64,000 nucleotides of DNA. Source: CBDCME01 sp965218865 (GTDB lineage: Bacteria; Pseudomonadota; Alphaproteobacteria; JAAXGF01). The notes below the pieces were generated by a model. It was given only the letters and a program-made list of their open reading frames with translations. It did no database searches and was not told where the DNA came from. The first letter of the stretch is position 1. Every line of letters starts with the position of its first letter. Below are positions 55,602-64,000 of this stretch, in pieces. The translations under genes and the position numbers were made by a program. The stretch covers positions 558,001 through 622,000 of the forward strand of contig CBDCME010000073.1 in assembly GCA_965218865.1 (NCBI GenBank), given 5' to 3'.

Positions 55602-55868
55602 ATGGCTCAGGACGTGGCATCCTACGCTGGCGTCGATCTTAACCAACCTACCTTTAATGGATTAACATCATCCTTTATTGGCTTGGCCGGGCGACCGGTT
55701 ATAGCCGAGCCGGCGCCCGTTGATAAGAACGAATACGAAATTCCTGTCAACCTCGGGCGGGAAGGTCCCTCGATCGATGCCGACGGACTTTGCAATTGCG
55801 GTCGTTGCCAGGGCAATGTATGCAAGAGGCTGCGCGACGACAAACGCCGTGAGCAAAGGGATATATAA
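55602..55868 (+). CDS. Small Cys-rich protein (88 aa)
   Basis: ATG 55602 has AGGG about 7 bases upstream. The C-terminus has LCNCGRCQGNVCKRLRDDKR, four Cys that could bind a metal. No family recognised. The opposite strand is also open here, so coding status is uncertain. Confidence 0.4.
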   Translation: MAQDVASYAGVDLNQPTFNGLTSSFIGLAGRPVIAEPAPVDKNEYEIPVNLGREGPSIDADGLCNCGRCQGNVCKRLRDDKRREQRDI

Positions 55869-55945
55869 AACGTTCCGGCGGCCAATGGGTGCTGAGCGGG
55901 CTGCATGTTGTCGCGGCGTGGGTTGCCTAACGGGGAGACAACGCG

Positions 55946-57019
55946 ATGCGGAAATTCATCGGAATTATCGGACTGCTGGCTTCTGTTTGTTTGATCAGCG
56001 CCTACGTCACCGGCCTCAGGGCCGAGACTTCATATTCCCAGAAATTACAGTTTGCGACGTCTCTTGAAGAAGCGATGGGTCATTTGTGGGCGGTCAATAA
56101 GGATCTCGATGAAAACGATCCGGTGCGGGCCCTTTACCACGCCAGTCATCCCATCCTCGAATTGTACGAGCGCCTGGAACCGATGTTGGTGCAAGAGGAC
56201 CCCGAATTGGACGCCGAGTTCCGGGCCTCCTTTTCAGGTCTGATCGAGAGAACCGGGCCGGAAATGACGCCCCAGGAGGCGTCCAGGGCCCTCGACGAAG
56301 CCCGGTCGTTGATTACGCGGGCGAGAACTCTCGTGGTTGGAAGCCGACTGAGTAATGACCCGGCCTTCAAGTCGCAAATCATCCGAAATCTTCTGGAAAT
56401 TTCGTTAACGGAGTATCAGCGCGCGGTCGTTGGAGAAGAGGTTAGGACCGTCACCGATTTTCAGGACGCGACGGCCTTTTTTGTCCGTTCCCAAGAAATC
56501 TTCAAGACGATCGAATCGAAATTCGACAATAAGGAACGCGAGGTTCTGAAATTGTTTTATACCGATCTGGCGAACGCTTACGGGCGGGCGGCGAACCCGG
56601 TTCAAGTAGCAAGCCTCACGAAAGGAGTTATGGAGAGGTTCGCCAAGAAATTCCCGCCTGATCCGGCGTTTGACGCCCCGGCCGTTGCGGCCGAGATGCC
56701 GGCCGAGACTCACGATGCGGAAATGGGCGACGCGGATATGAGTGAAGCCGGAATGGGGGAGGCGGAATCGGGGGACGGAACAGTCGAAGCCGGAATGCCA
56801 GCCGCCGGAACGATGGATCCCGAGGATTCGATGCCGAATTCCCGGGCGGCGGCCATGACGGAAGCGACCCCGACCCCGCCGCCGCGACCGAGCAGAAACA
56901 AGCTGATTTGCCGCGAGGGCTTCGTGAAAATCGTCACCGTGGGAAATGATAGAGAGTCTTGCGTGGCGCCGGAAACGGCCGAGGGATTGTTCGCTCGGGG
57001 ACGGGCGAGGCGCCTCTGA
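55946..57019 (+). CDS. Exported protein with helical domain and Met-rich acidic linker
   Basis: 357 residues with a signal peptide (FIGIIGLLASVCLISAYVTG). Residues 30-245 are helical (EEAMGHLWAVNKDLDENDPV, HASHPILELYERLEPMLVQE). Residues about 250-300 are acidic and Met-rich (HDAEMGDADMSEAGMGEAES, then several more Met), next a Pro stretch, and the end has two Cys (KLICREGF ... ESCVAPET). Met-rich acidic segments often bind copper or iron. It precedes the iron-type ABC permease/ATPase, which has no obvious binding protein, but 490 bases and a repeat lie between. Function unknown. Confidence 0.75.
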   Translation: MRKFIGIIGLLASVCLISAYVTGLRAETSYSQKLQFATSLEEAMGHLWAVNKDLDENDPVRALYHASHPILELYERLEPMLVQEDPELDAEFRASFSGLIERTGPEMTPQEASRALDEARSLITRARTLVVGSRLSNDPAFKSQIIRNLLEISLTEYQRAVVGEEVRTVTDFQDATAFFVRSQEIFKTIESKFDNKEREVLKLFYTDLANAYGRAANPVQVASLTKGVMERFAKKFPPDPAFDAPAVAAEMPAETHDAEMGDADMSEAGMGEAESGDGTVEAGMPAAGTMDPEDSMPNSRAAAMTEATPTPPPRPSRNKLICREGFVKIVTVGNDRESCVAPETAEGLFARGRARRL

Positions 57020-57145
57020 GTTCCACCGGGCGAACAACCCCAATCATCCAGAATTTCCCATTGACCCCCTGATTTGCCGGAAGGCTGGCCCGCGGAAGCG
57101 GGAGGGCGCCATGGCCCATGGCCAGGCCTCGCAATGGAGTTTTAA
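57020..57145. other. Gap before repeat copy e
   Basis: With 57294-57507 this makes a 490-base gap holding only the repeat and, near its right end, the presumed promoter of the ABC permease. No other feature seen. Confidence 0.4.
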
Positions 57146-57293
57146 CAGTCTGTTCGAAAACTCGCGGCGCCGGCGCTGTCCCCCTCCCGGCCCCCGCCCC
57201 CACCCGGCCACCCATATCAGCAACCTCTCGTGGGTGGCCGGGAGGGGGAGAGGGACAGACGCAAAAAATGCGCGGACGCGCATTTTCGAACAG
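57146..57293. repeat. Palindromic dispersed repeat, copy e
   Basis: Starts CAGTCTGTTCGAAAACTCGC and ends GCATTTTCGAACAGCC. The GC-rich core arm on the left carries an extra CCCGGCCCCCGCCCCCA stretch; the right arm (GTGGGTGGCCGGGAGGGGGA) is like copies b and d. The loop is ATATCAGCAACCTCTCG. The GACAGACGCAAAAAATGCGC arm is on the right, as in copy b. Confidence 0.85.
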
Positions 57294-57507
57294 CCACTGA
57301 TCCAATGATTATGACAATCATTATTATTTGCATTCGCGCCGGACTCGTTTATAACTTCATTGGAGTGGGATTTCAATTGGCGAGGTTGAGGTAGGCGGGA
57401 TTTTCCCGGGCCGCCCGGGCCGGTAAGCGGGGGGCGTCGATTTTCACGGGTCGATGAAGAACGGTCGGCGGATTTGATACCTTGTTCTCCGAAACGAAGT
57501 TTGATTG

Positions 57508-59391
57508 ATGTATTTTGGCTTTGAAGCAGTAGTTTTTGGCGTTTTTCTCATTTTGATTGTCCACGCGTTCATACGCCGGCACCAACGTTTCGATGGGTCC
57601 GGGGAGGTGAAACTTAGGGTGGCGGGTCCAAGCAAGACAAGTGTTCCGACCGGCCGGTTGGCGTCGCCGGAAGAGGGCGTTCCCGTATCATCGCTCTACG
57701 CGGATGCCCCCCTGCCTGTGTATCGCCTGCTGGCAAAATGCCGAATGGATCGATGGAGCGTGGCCGCATTGGCCATCGCGGTCTTGATTTCGGTGCCGAT
57801 CTTGGTCGTGCTGAGCAGCATTTTACAGCCGGGGGGTGAGGTATGGAACCACCTGGCCGACACGGTATTGCTGAGTTACACGGTGAATTCGGTCATTTTG
57901 ATGATTGGTGTCGGTGTCGGGACGATGGTGATTGGCGCCACCGTTGCCTGGCTCGTGGCCATGCACGAGTTCCCGGGCCGTCGAATTTTCGAATGGGCCC
58001 TGTTGTTGCCGATGGCGGTTCCCGCTTACGCGATTGCCTTTACCTATGCTGGTTTATTCGATTTTGCCGGACCGGTGCAGAGCGGGTTGCGGGAGTTTTT
58101 CGGCTGGAGCCGCGACGACTATTGGTTCCCCGAGATCCGTTCGCTCGGCGGCGCGATCGTGGTCATGGTATTCGTCCTTTATCCGTATGTTTACTTGTTG
58201 GCGCGGGCCAATTTCGTTTCCCAATCGGTTTGCGTGCTGGAACTCAGCCGGACGCTTGGACGGGGGCCGTGGCGTAGTTTCCTCGAGGTCGCCCTGCCGT
58301 TGGCGCGCCCGGCCGTGGTGGCGGGAGTCGCCTTGGCGATGATGGAGGCGCTCAGTGACTTGGGAACGGTTGAATTTTACGGTGTGAGTACGTTTACCAC
58401 GGGAATTTTTCGGACCTGGTTCGGTCTCGGCGACGCCGGTGCCGCGGCTCAGCTTGCGAGCGTCCTGATGCTCTTCGTCTTGGTGCTAATCTTTCTCGAA
58501 CGCGGCTCGCGGGGCGGCCGGTCCTTCCATCATACGTCCCAACGTTATAGGGAATTGCCGAGAACCGAATTCCGTGGTCGCGCCGCCGCCCTGGCTTTCA
58601 CGATTTGCTTTCTGCCCGTTTTCCTCGGGTTCCTTTTGCCCGGAGGGCAGTTGCTGCTGTGGACGGTGGCGAGTATCGATTACGCCATCATCGACGTCCG
58701 GTTTTTTTCCTATGCCCTGAACAGCCTGGGTCTGGCGTCCGCGGCGGCGATTCTGACTGTCGGCGTGGCGTTGCTGTTGGCCTACGGTGCCCGCTTGCGG
58801 TCGGGACCGGTCATGACCTTGGCAACCCGAATTGCCAGCCTCGGTTACGCCGTTCCTGGCGCCGTCGTCGCGGTGGGGGTGCTCATTCCATTCGCCTGGA
58901 TCGACAACACGGTCGATGGCTGGATGCGGTCGACCTTTGGTTTTTCGACTGGGTTGCTTCTCAGCGGTACCGTAATCGCGCTACTGTTCGCCTATCTCGT
59001 GCGCTTTCTCGCGGTGTCCTTCAACGCGGTCGAGGCCGGTTTGCTTAAGGTAACGCCGTCGATCGACGGGGCCGCGCGTACCCTCGGCCTCGGCCCGGGG
59101 CGGGCCTTGGGGCGCGTTCATGCGCCCATCGTCATGGGCAGTATCTTGACCGCGGGAATATTGGTTTTCGTCGACGTCATGAAGGAATTACCGGCAACCT
59201 TGATCATGCGTCCGTTCAATTTCGACACCTTGGCCGTACGCGCCTTCGAACTCGCCTCCGACGAACAACTCGCGGCTTCGGCCCCGGCGGCGTTGGCCAT
59301 CGTCGCCGTCGGAATCGTCCCGGTCGTCATGTTGAGCGCCCGGATTACACGCGCCCGTCCCGGCCAGGACGGCCAGTTGGCGATCGCCTGA
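57508..59391 (+). CDS. Iron(III)-type ABC transporter permease (FbpB/SfuB-like)
   Basis: 627 residues with two copies of the BPD permease unit, typical of FbpB. EAA loops are ELSRTLGRGPWRSFLEVALP (first half) and GAARTLGLGPGRALGRVHAP (second half). Other segments: AVPAYAIAFTYAGLFDFAGP, MEALSDLGTVEFYGVSTFTT, DVMKELPATLIMRPFNFDTL. The first 80 residues hold an extra helix (AVVFGVFLILIVHAFIRRHQ) and a linker; a start at M81 (57748-region) would give the standard protein. It overlaps the ATPase gene by 1 base (TGATGG). The substrate is inferred from family. Confidence 0.9.
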   Translation: MYFGFEAVVFGVFLILIVHAFIRRHQRFDGSGEVKLRVAGPSKTSVPTGRLASPEEGVPVSSLYADAPLPVYRLLAKCRMDRWSVAALAIAVLISVPILVVLSSILQPGGEVWNHLADTVLLSYTVNSVILMIGVGVGTMVIGATVAWLVAMHEFPGRRIFEWALLLPMAVPAYAIAFTYAGLFDFAGPVQSGLREFFGWSRDDYWFPEIRSLGGAIVVMVFVLYPYVYLLARANFVSQSVCVLELSRTLGRGPWRSFLEVALPLARPAVVAGVALAMMEALSDLGTVEFYGVSTFTTGIFRTWFGLGDAGAAAQLASVLMLFVLVLIFLERGSRGGRSFHHTSQRYRELPRTEFRGRAAALAFTICFLPVFLGFLLPGGQLLLWTVASIDYAIIDVRFFSYALNSLGLASAAAILTVGVALLLAYGARLRSGPVMTLATRIASLGYAVPGAVVAVGVLIPFAWIDNTVDGWMRSTFGFSTGLLLSGTVIALLFAYLVRFLAVSFNAVEAGLLKVTPSIDGAARTLGLGPGRALGRVHAPIVMGSILTAGILVFVDVMKELPATLIMRPFNFDTLAVRAFELASDEQLAASAPAALAIVAVGIVPVVMLSARITRARPGQDGQLAIA

Positions 59392-60443
59392 TGGTCGGTC
59401 TCGTCCTCAAGGGGGTCACTCACGCCTTCGACGGCAAGGTGGTCGTCGATTCGCTCGATCTTTCGGTCGGAGCGGGGGAGGTTGTTTGTCTTCTCGGACC
59501 GTCGGGTTGCGGCAAGACGACCACGCTGCGATTGGCGGCGGGCCTTGAGACCGTGCGCCACGGGAGTGTCCGGGTCGGCGGGAAAAAAGTCGCGGAAGCC
59601 GGGTTTTCCGTCCCGACCGAAAGGCGCGGCGTGGGTATGTTGTTTCAAGACATTGCCTTGTTTCCGCACCTCAGCGTGATCGATAACGTAGGATTCGGAA
59701 TCAACGGTCTGGCGGCCGAAAAGCGCCGTGAGGCGGCTCGGGTGCTGCTTGAAAAAGTCGGCATGGAGACTTTCGCGGACCGTTATCCGCATAGTCTGTC
59801 CGGGGGCGAGCAACAACGCGTGGCGCTGGCCCGCGCCCTCGCCCCTCGGCCGCGTCTGATGCTCCTCGACGAACCTTTTTCCAGCTTGGACGTTCGCTTG
59901 CGGGCCCAGGTGCGTGACCAAACCCTGGGGGTCTTGCGGGAATCGGGGATTTCGACGCTGCTGGTGACCCACGATGCCGAGGAGGCGCTTTATGTCGCCG
60001 ACCGGATCGCGCTCATGCGCGAGGGTCGCATCGTTCAGCAGGGTAAACCCGCCGATGTTTATCGCTCACCCGCGAGCGCTTTCGTGACCAAGTTTTTGAG
60101 CGACGTTAATTGTCTGCACGGGATCGTCGAGGATGGCGTCGTCGTGAGTCCGCTGGGGACGCTTTCGGCCGATGGTCTTCCCGAGGGCAGCCGGGTCGAC
60201 ATCCTGGTGCGGCCGGAAGGTTTGCGACTCGCCGGCGGCAATGACGCTACCGGCATCTCGGCGAAGATCTTGTCCACCCACCTTCTCGGTCATTCGACCG
60301 TCGTGGTTCTGCGTCCGGGGGTGCAAGGCCCCGAGCTGCGGGCGCGGTTGCCAGGCAGCGACGTCCCCAAGGTGGGCAAGAACATCCGGGTCTCGGTCGA
60401 TCCCGATCAGACCTTCATATTTCCCTGCGCCGCTCACCCATAG
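59391..60443 (+). CDS. Iron(III)-type ABC transporter ATPase (FbpC-like)
   Basis: 350 residues. Walker A LLGPSGCGKTTTLRLAAGLE, Q-loop MLFQDIALFPHLS, signature SLSGGEQQRVALARALAPRP, Walker B LMLLDEPFSSLD, switch His LLVTHDAEEALYVADRIAL; C-terminal TOBE-type regulatory domain (SRVDILVRPEGLRLAGGNDA). Pairs with the permease. No periplasmic binding gene is in the operon, so one must be encoded elsewhere. Confidence 0.93.
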   Translation: MVGLVLKGVTHAFDGKVVVDSLDLSVGAGEVVCLLGPSGCGKTTTLRLAAGLETVRHGSVRVGGKKVAEAGFSVPTERRGVGMLFQDIALFPHLSVIDNVGFGINGLAAEKRREAARVLLEKVGMETFADRYPHSLSGGEQQRVALARALAPRPRLMLLDEPFSSLDVRLRAQVRDQTLGVLRESGISTLLVTHDAEEALYVADRIALMREGRIVQQGKPADVYRSPASAFVTKFLSDVNCLHGIVEDGVVVSPLGTLSADGLPEGSRVDILVRPEGLRLAGGNDATGISAKILSTHLLGHSTVVVLRPGVQGPELRARLPGSDVPKVGKNIRVSVDPDQTFIFPCAAHP

Positions 60444-60538
60444 TCGGGCCTCGCCCCGAGGTGGCGTTGCGGATCCCCGTCTATTCTGCCATGATGGCGG
60501 AACGGGGACGTAGCGGCGTCTTTCAAGGAGCGTAGCTC

Positions 60539-60760
60539 ATGCCTGGTTGGCCGGAGATTATAGTAATTCTGGTGATTATCTTGGTCATCTTTGGGGCCGG
60601 AAAAATTCCGAGCGTGATGGGGGATCTCGCGAAAGGCATCAAGAACTTCAAGGCCGGAATGAAGGAAGAAACAGATTCCGCCAGCGTGCCGACGACTCCG
60701 AGGAGCAATGGCCCTTCGGCGGACGCCGAGGTGGATAGCGACTCCACGGCCAATAAATAA
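60539..60760 (+). CDS. tatA: Sec-independent translocase subunit TatA
   Basis: 73 residues. N-terminal helix WPEIIVILVIILVIFGAGKI followed by the amphipathic helix PSVMGDLAKGIKNFKAGMKE with the F-G-x-K/L hinge. Forms the pore-like part for folded twin-Arg proteins. AAGGAG lies 9 bases before the ATG. First gene of tatA-tatB-tatC. Confidence 0.95.
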   Translation: MPGWPEIIVILVIILVIFGAGKIPSVMGDLAKGIKNFKAGMKEETDSASVPTTPRSNGPSADAEVDSDSTANK

Positions 60761-60793
60761 TTCGCCGTCACCCGGACGACGGCCCTTACCGCG

Positions 60794-61180
60794 ATGTTCG
60801 ATATCGGTTGGTCAGAGATGGCGATCGTGGCCCTGGTGGCGTTGATCGTCATCGGGCCGCGCGAGCTGCCGCGGGTTCTGCGTACCGTCGGGAGATGGAG
60901 CGGCAAGGCCCGCGTGCTGGTTCGTGAATTTCAAGGAAGTATCGATCAAATGGTACGTGACGCCGAATTGGAGGAGACCAAGGAGAAACTTGATTCGCTA
61001 AAAAATTTCGACGTTAAAAAGGAGGTCGAGAATTTTATCGATCCGACGGAAGGGAGTGTCGACCCGGGCCCTGATTCGCGGCCGCGGGATCGGCCGGAAC
61101 CCCTGCCGGCGGAGGCGGCCGTCAAGATCGAGGACGGGCAAGGGGTCCCACCGGCGCTGGAAAAAGGCGGCGGCGGCTGA
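60794..61180 (+). CDS. tatB: Sec-independent translocase subunit TatB
   Basis: 128 residues: MFDIGWSEMAIVALVALIVI then GPRELPRVLRTVGRWSGKAR, the TatB hallmark, and a helical then Pro-rich cytoplasmic tail. With TatC it forms the signal-peptide receptor. It lies 33 bases after tatA and 3 before tatC. Confidence 0.95.
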   Translation: MFDIGWSEMAIVALVALIVIGPRELPRVLRTVGRWSGKARVLVREFQGSIDQMVRDAELEETKEKLDSLKNFDVKKEVENFIDPTEGSVDPGPDSRPRDRPEPLPAEAAVKIEDGQGVPPALEKGGGG

Positions 61181-61183
61181 TCC

Positions 61184-62032
61184 GTGCTCAGTGACATCGA
61201 CGATCGGAAGAAACCGCTTCTCGATCATCTGATCGAGTTGCGGCGCCGCCTCATCTATTCGGTCGCCGCCTTGATGCTGGCCTTTGTCGGTTGCTGGTTC
61301 GTGGCCGAGCAAATTTACGCCTTTCTGGTTCAGCCGCTCGCCGACGCCCTGCAAGGTCAGGAAGGGCGCCGGCTCATCTATACAGGATTGACCGAGGCCT
61401 TCTTCACCTATCTCAAGGTGGCGTTGTTCGCTGGCCTATGCATCTCGTTTCCGATCATCGCGGCCCAACTCTGGATTTTTGTCGCCCCGGGTCTGTATCG
61501 GAACGAGAAGGGCGCGTTCCTGCCGTTTCTGGTTCTCACCCCGGTGCTTTTCTTCGCCGGCGGGGCGCTTGTTTATTACTTCATTTTCCCATTGGCCTGG
61601 AAATTCTTTCTGAGTTTCGAGAGTGCCGGCGGCGCCAATATGTTGCCGATTCAGCTCGAGGCCAAGGTCAACGAGTATTTATCGCTCGTGATGAAGTTGA
61701 TTTTTGCTTTCGGGCTTAGTTTTCAGCTTCCCCTCGCTTTGACCTTGATGGCGCGGGTCGGCCTTGTCACCGCCAAGGGCCTCGCCAGCAAGCGCAGGTA
61801 CGCGATCGTTCTCACCTTCGTCTTCGCGGCCCTTCTGACGCCGCCGGACCTGATCAGCCAGATCGGTCTCGGAATTCCGATCCTCGCCCTCTACGAAATC
61901 TCGATCCTGATGGCCCGCGTGGTCGAGAAACGCCGCGCCCAACGGGAGCAAGCCGACCAGGAGGGGCCAGACGATGGCGGGCCGGCACGCGACTACGACG
62001 AGGCGGAATCCGATCTCAAACCTGGACGCTGA
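61184..62032 (+). CDS. tatC: Sec-independent translocase subunit TatC
   Basis: 282 residues from GTG 61184. Six helices; PLLDHLIELRRRLIYSVAAL at the N-terminus, YTGLTEAFFTYLKVALFAGL, and FAALLTPPDLISQIGLGIPI are family signatures. Recognises the twin-Arg signal. The charged tail (KRRAQREQADQEGPDDGGPA) is longer than in enterobacteria, usual in alphaproteobacteria. Confidence 0.96.
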   Translation: MLSDIDDRKKPLLDHLIELRRRLIYSVAALMLAFVGCWFVAEQIYAFLVQPLADALQGQEGRRLIYTGLTEAFFTYLKVALFAGLCISFPIIAAQLWIFVAPGLYRNEKGAFLPFLVLTPVLFFAGGALVYYFIFPLAWKFFLSFESAGGANMLPIQLEAKVNEYLSLVMKLIFAFGLSFQLPLALTLMARVGLVTAKGLASKRRYAIVLTFVFAALLTPPDLISQIGLGIPILALYEISILMARVVEKRRAQREQADQEGPDDGGPARDYDEAESDLKPGR

Positions 62033-62104
62033 CGATGACCCGAGGTGGACGGCGTCGGGGAGGCGTTGCTATATAGGGGCGACCGCCAATTCTCCCAGGA
62101 ATCC

Positions 62105-63382
62105 ATGCTCGACATCAAGGCGATCCGCGACCATCCCGAGGCCTTTGACGCCGGCTTGGCGAAGCGGGGATTGCCGCCGTCGGCCGCGTCGATTCTCGAG
62201 TTCGACGAGCGCCGCCGGACCACGCTGACCCGCTTGCAGGCGATGCAACAGCAGCGCAACGCGCTGTCCCGACGGATCGGCCAGGACAAGGCGCGGGGTG
62301 GACCGGTTTCGGCTTCCCGGGAAGATGTTGCCGCCTTGAAGAACGGGATCCGGAAAATGGAGGAATCCGGGCGTGAGGCGCAATCGGAACTGACGGCGAT
62401 GTTGGCCTCGTTGCCGAACCTGCCGGAGGAGTCGGTTCCCGAGGGCCTCGATGAAAGCGCGAACGTCGAAATCCGCCGCCACGGCGAGCCATGCCGTTTC
62501 GATTTCGAGGCCAAGCCTCATTTCGACCTGGGTGAAAATCTGGGACTGATGGATTTCGAACGGGCGGCGAGGATATCCGGTGCCCGCTTTGTCGTCCTGC
62601 GCGGCGCCCTGGCCCGGCTCGAACGGGCCCTGGCCGCCTTCATGCTCGACGTTCATACCCGAGAATTCGGCTACACCGAGATCGCGCCACCGCTTCTGGT
62701 GCGGGAACAGACGGCCTTTGGCACCGGAAATCTCCCCAAATTCGCCGACGATCTTTTCCGCGTCGGAGGCGATCTGTGGCTGATCCCGACGGCGGAAATG
62801 CCGCTCACCAACCTGGTTTCCGGAGAAATCCTCGAATCCGGCGCGCTGCCCCTGCGTTTTACGGCCTATACACCGTGTTTCCGGGCCGAGGCCGGGGCCG
62901 CGGGAAAAGATACCCGCGGCATGATCCGCCAGCATCAGTTCAACAAGGTCGAGCTTGTCAGTATTACCGAGCCCGAGCATTCCAACGAGGAACACGAGCG
63001 GATGACCGGCGCCGCGGAAGAGATCCTGAAGCGGCTCGCGCTCCCCTACAGGGTGGTTGTGTTGTCCGCCGGTGAGATGGGTTTCTCGGCCCGGAAGACC
63101 TACGATATCGAGGTCTGGTTACCCGGGCAGGGCGCCTACCGCGAAATTTCGAGCTGCTCGAATTGCGCTGATTTCCAGGCCCGGCGCATGGCCGCGCGGT
63201 ACCGCCGCGAGGGCGAAAAGGCAACCCGTTTCGTGCACTCGCTCAACGGCTCGGGGTTGGCCGTCGGGCGGACCCTGATCGCGGTGATGGAGAATTATCA
63301 GCAACCAGACGGTAGCGTCGTTCTGCCGCCCGTATTGCATCCGTACATGGACGGCCAGGAGACGATTTCCGCCGCCACCTGA
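62105..63382 (+). CDS. serS: Seryl-tRNA synthetase
   Basis: 425 residues from ATG 62105 (LDIKAIRDHPEAFDAGLAKR). The N-terminal coiled-coil arm (residues 30-100) is followed by a class II core: TAEMPLTNLVSGEILESGAL, CFRAEAGAAGKDTRGMIRQH QFNKVELV, EISSCSNCADFQARRMAARY, and SGLAVGRTLIAVMENYQQPD. Full length. Canonical place between tatC and surE. Confidence 0.96.
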   Translation: MLDIKAIRDHPEAFDAGLAKRGLPPSAASILEFDERRRTTLTRLQAMQQQRNALSRRIGQDKARGGPVSASREDVAALKNGIRKMEESGREAQSELTAMLASLPNLPEESVPEGLDESANVEIRRHGEPCRFDFEAKPHFDLGENLGLMDFERAARISGARFVVLRGALARLERALAAFMLDVHTREFGYTEIAPPLLVREQTAFGTGNLPKFADDLFRVGGDLWLIPTAEMPLTNLVSGEILESGALPLRFTAYTPCFRAEAGAAGKDTRGMIRQHQFNKVELVSITEPEHSNEEHERMTGAAEEILKRLALPYRVVVLSAGEMGFSARKTYDIEVWLPGQGAYREISSCSNCADFQARRMAARYRREGEKATRFVHSLNGSGLAVGRTLIAVMENYQQPDGSVVLPPVLHPYMDGQETISAAT

Positions 63383-63405
63383 AGCGTACCCCGGGAAGCC
63401 CGCGC

Positions 63406-64000
63406 ATGCGAATCCTAGTGAGCAACGACGACGGCATTCACGCCCCCGGTCTCGCGGTCCTGGAGCGGGTCGCGGCGGGCTTGTCGTCCGACGTTTGGGT
63501 GGTGGCGCCCGAAACCGAACAGAGCGGCGCCGCCCATTCCTTGACCCTGCACCGACCTCTCCGGGTCCGGGAGATCGAGACCCAGCGCTACGCCGTCGAC
63601 GGCACCCCCACCGATTGCATGATGTTGGCGCTGAATACGCTCATTCCCGACCAGCGTCCCAGCCTCATGCTGTCGGGGATCAACATGGGCGCCAACCTGG
63701 CCGACGACGTGACCTATTCCGGGACCATCGCGGCGGCGTTCGAGGCGGCGCTGCTCGGGGTACCGGCCATCGCCCTCTCTCAGCGTCATCGGGGTTCCGG
63801 GGCGGTGCCCTGGGAGACCGCGGAGCGCCACGCCGCCGCCTTGATCACGCGCCTGGTCGCGGCCGGCTGGCCCGCCGACGTCGTCATCAACGTGAACTTT
63901 CCCGACCTCCCGGCCGAGGAGGTGACGGGGGTCGTCGTCGGGCGCCAGGGACGCCGCAAGTTCGGCGACGTTCTGAGCCAGCGCCACGACCCCCGGGGAG
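63406..64000 (+). CDS. surE: 5'-nucleotidase SurE (3' end outside window)
   Basis: About 198 residues visible from ATG 63406: ILVSNDDGIHAPGLAVLERV (metal-binding NDDG), VVAPETEQSGAAHSLTLHRP, YAVDGTPTDCMMLALNTL, LMLSGINMGANLADDVTYSG TIAAAFEAALLG. A nucleoside monophosphate phosphatase of stationary phase and stress. It starts 23 bases after serS and runs off the right edge. Confidence 0.95.
   Translation, partial: MRILVSNDDGIHAPGLAVLERVAAGLSSDVWVVAPETEQSGAAHSLTLHRPLRVREIETQRYAVDGTPTDCMMLALNTLIPDQRPSLMLSGINMGANLADDVTYSGTIAAAFEAALLGVPAIALSQRHRGSGAVPWETAERHAAALITRLVAAGWPADVVINVNFPDLPAEEVTGVVVGRQGRRKFGDVLSQRHDPRG

Overview
The window is GC-rich chromosomal DNA from an alphaproteobacterium, most likely Rhodospirillales-like. 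The evidence is the tatABC-serS-surE run with nagZ-scpA-scpB nearby, an alphaproteobacterial inositol cluster (iolBCDE, iolG and an ABC importer), a PEP-CTERM remnant, and many alphaproteobacterial-style IS elements. There is no rRNA gene, no complete tRNA gene and no CRISPR array.

Layout. 1-2319: mobile DNA. It holds the 3' end of a tyrosine recombinase with palindromic repeats beyond it, a P4-type integrase on the minus strand, and a duplicated 3' half of tRNA-Thr(GGT) that marks an attachment site. 2713-3267: a small exported protein. 3477-23088: a nest of mobile elements. An IS630 copy abuts an IS5-family copy; the IS5 transposase gene is split by a Mu-like prophage (5083-21305) with a perfect 5-bp target duplication; an IS21-family element sits inside the prophage; an older IS630-like remnant lies at the far edge. 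The prophage keeps MuB, GemA, Mor, a methyltransferase, terminase, portal and tail fibre genes, but has lost the repressor, nearly all of MuA and most head and tail genes. Its B-to-gp30 block is inverted relative to its ends, and several genes carry single-base insertions.

23395-37753 is metabolic: an exported winged-helix/cold-shock fusion protein, a multicopper oxidase, an AGCS amino-acid symporter, and a divergent myo-inositol locus (iolB-iolC-iolD-iolE leftward; iolG and a binding protein/permease/ATPase importer rightward). 37855-45289 holds a peroxiredoxin, a small exported protein, a broken PEP-CTERM protein, a second IS630 copy, and a GGDEF-EAL gene split by a second, intact IS5 copy. 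45290-64000 is mostly housekeeping: alaS, a class III cyclase gene with an internal stop, the nagZ-M50-scpA-scpB operon, a cation-efflux protein, an exported Met-rich protein, an iron-type ABC permease/ATPase pair, tatABC, serS and the start of surE.

Two patterns cut across the window. First, three exported proteins (2713, 14914, 23395) share a signal peptide, a winged-helix-like region with one conserved Cys, and a C-terminal Cys-x5-Cys. One is carried by the prophage and one is fused to a cold-shock domain. Second, five copies of a 70-150 bp palindromic repeat beginning CAGTCTGTTCGA lie between genes at 26188, 41160, 48465, 50929 and 57146.
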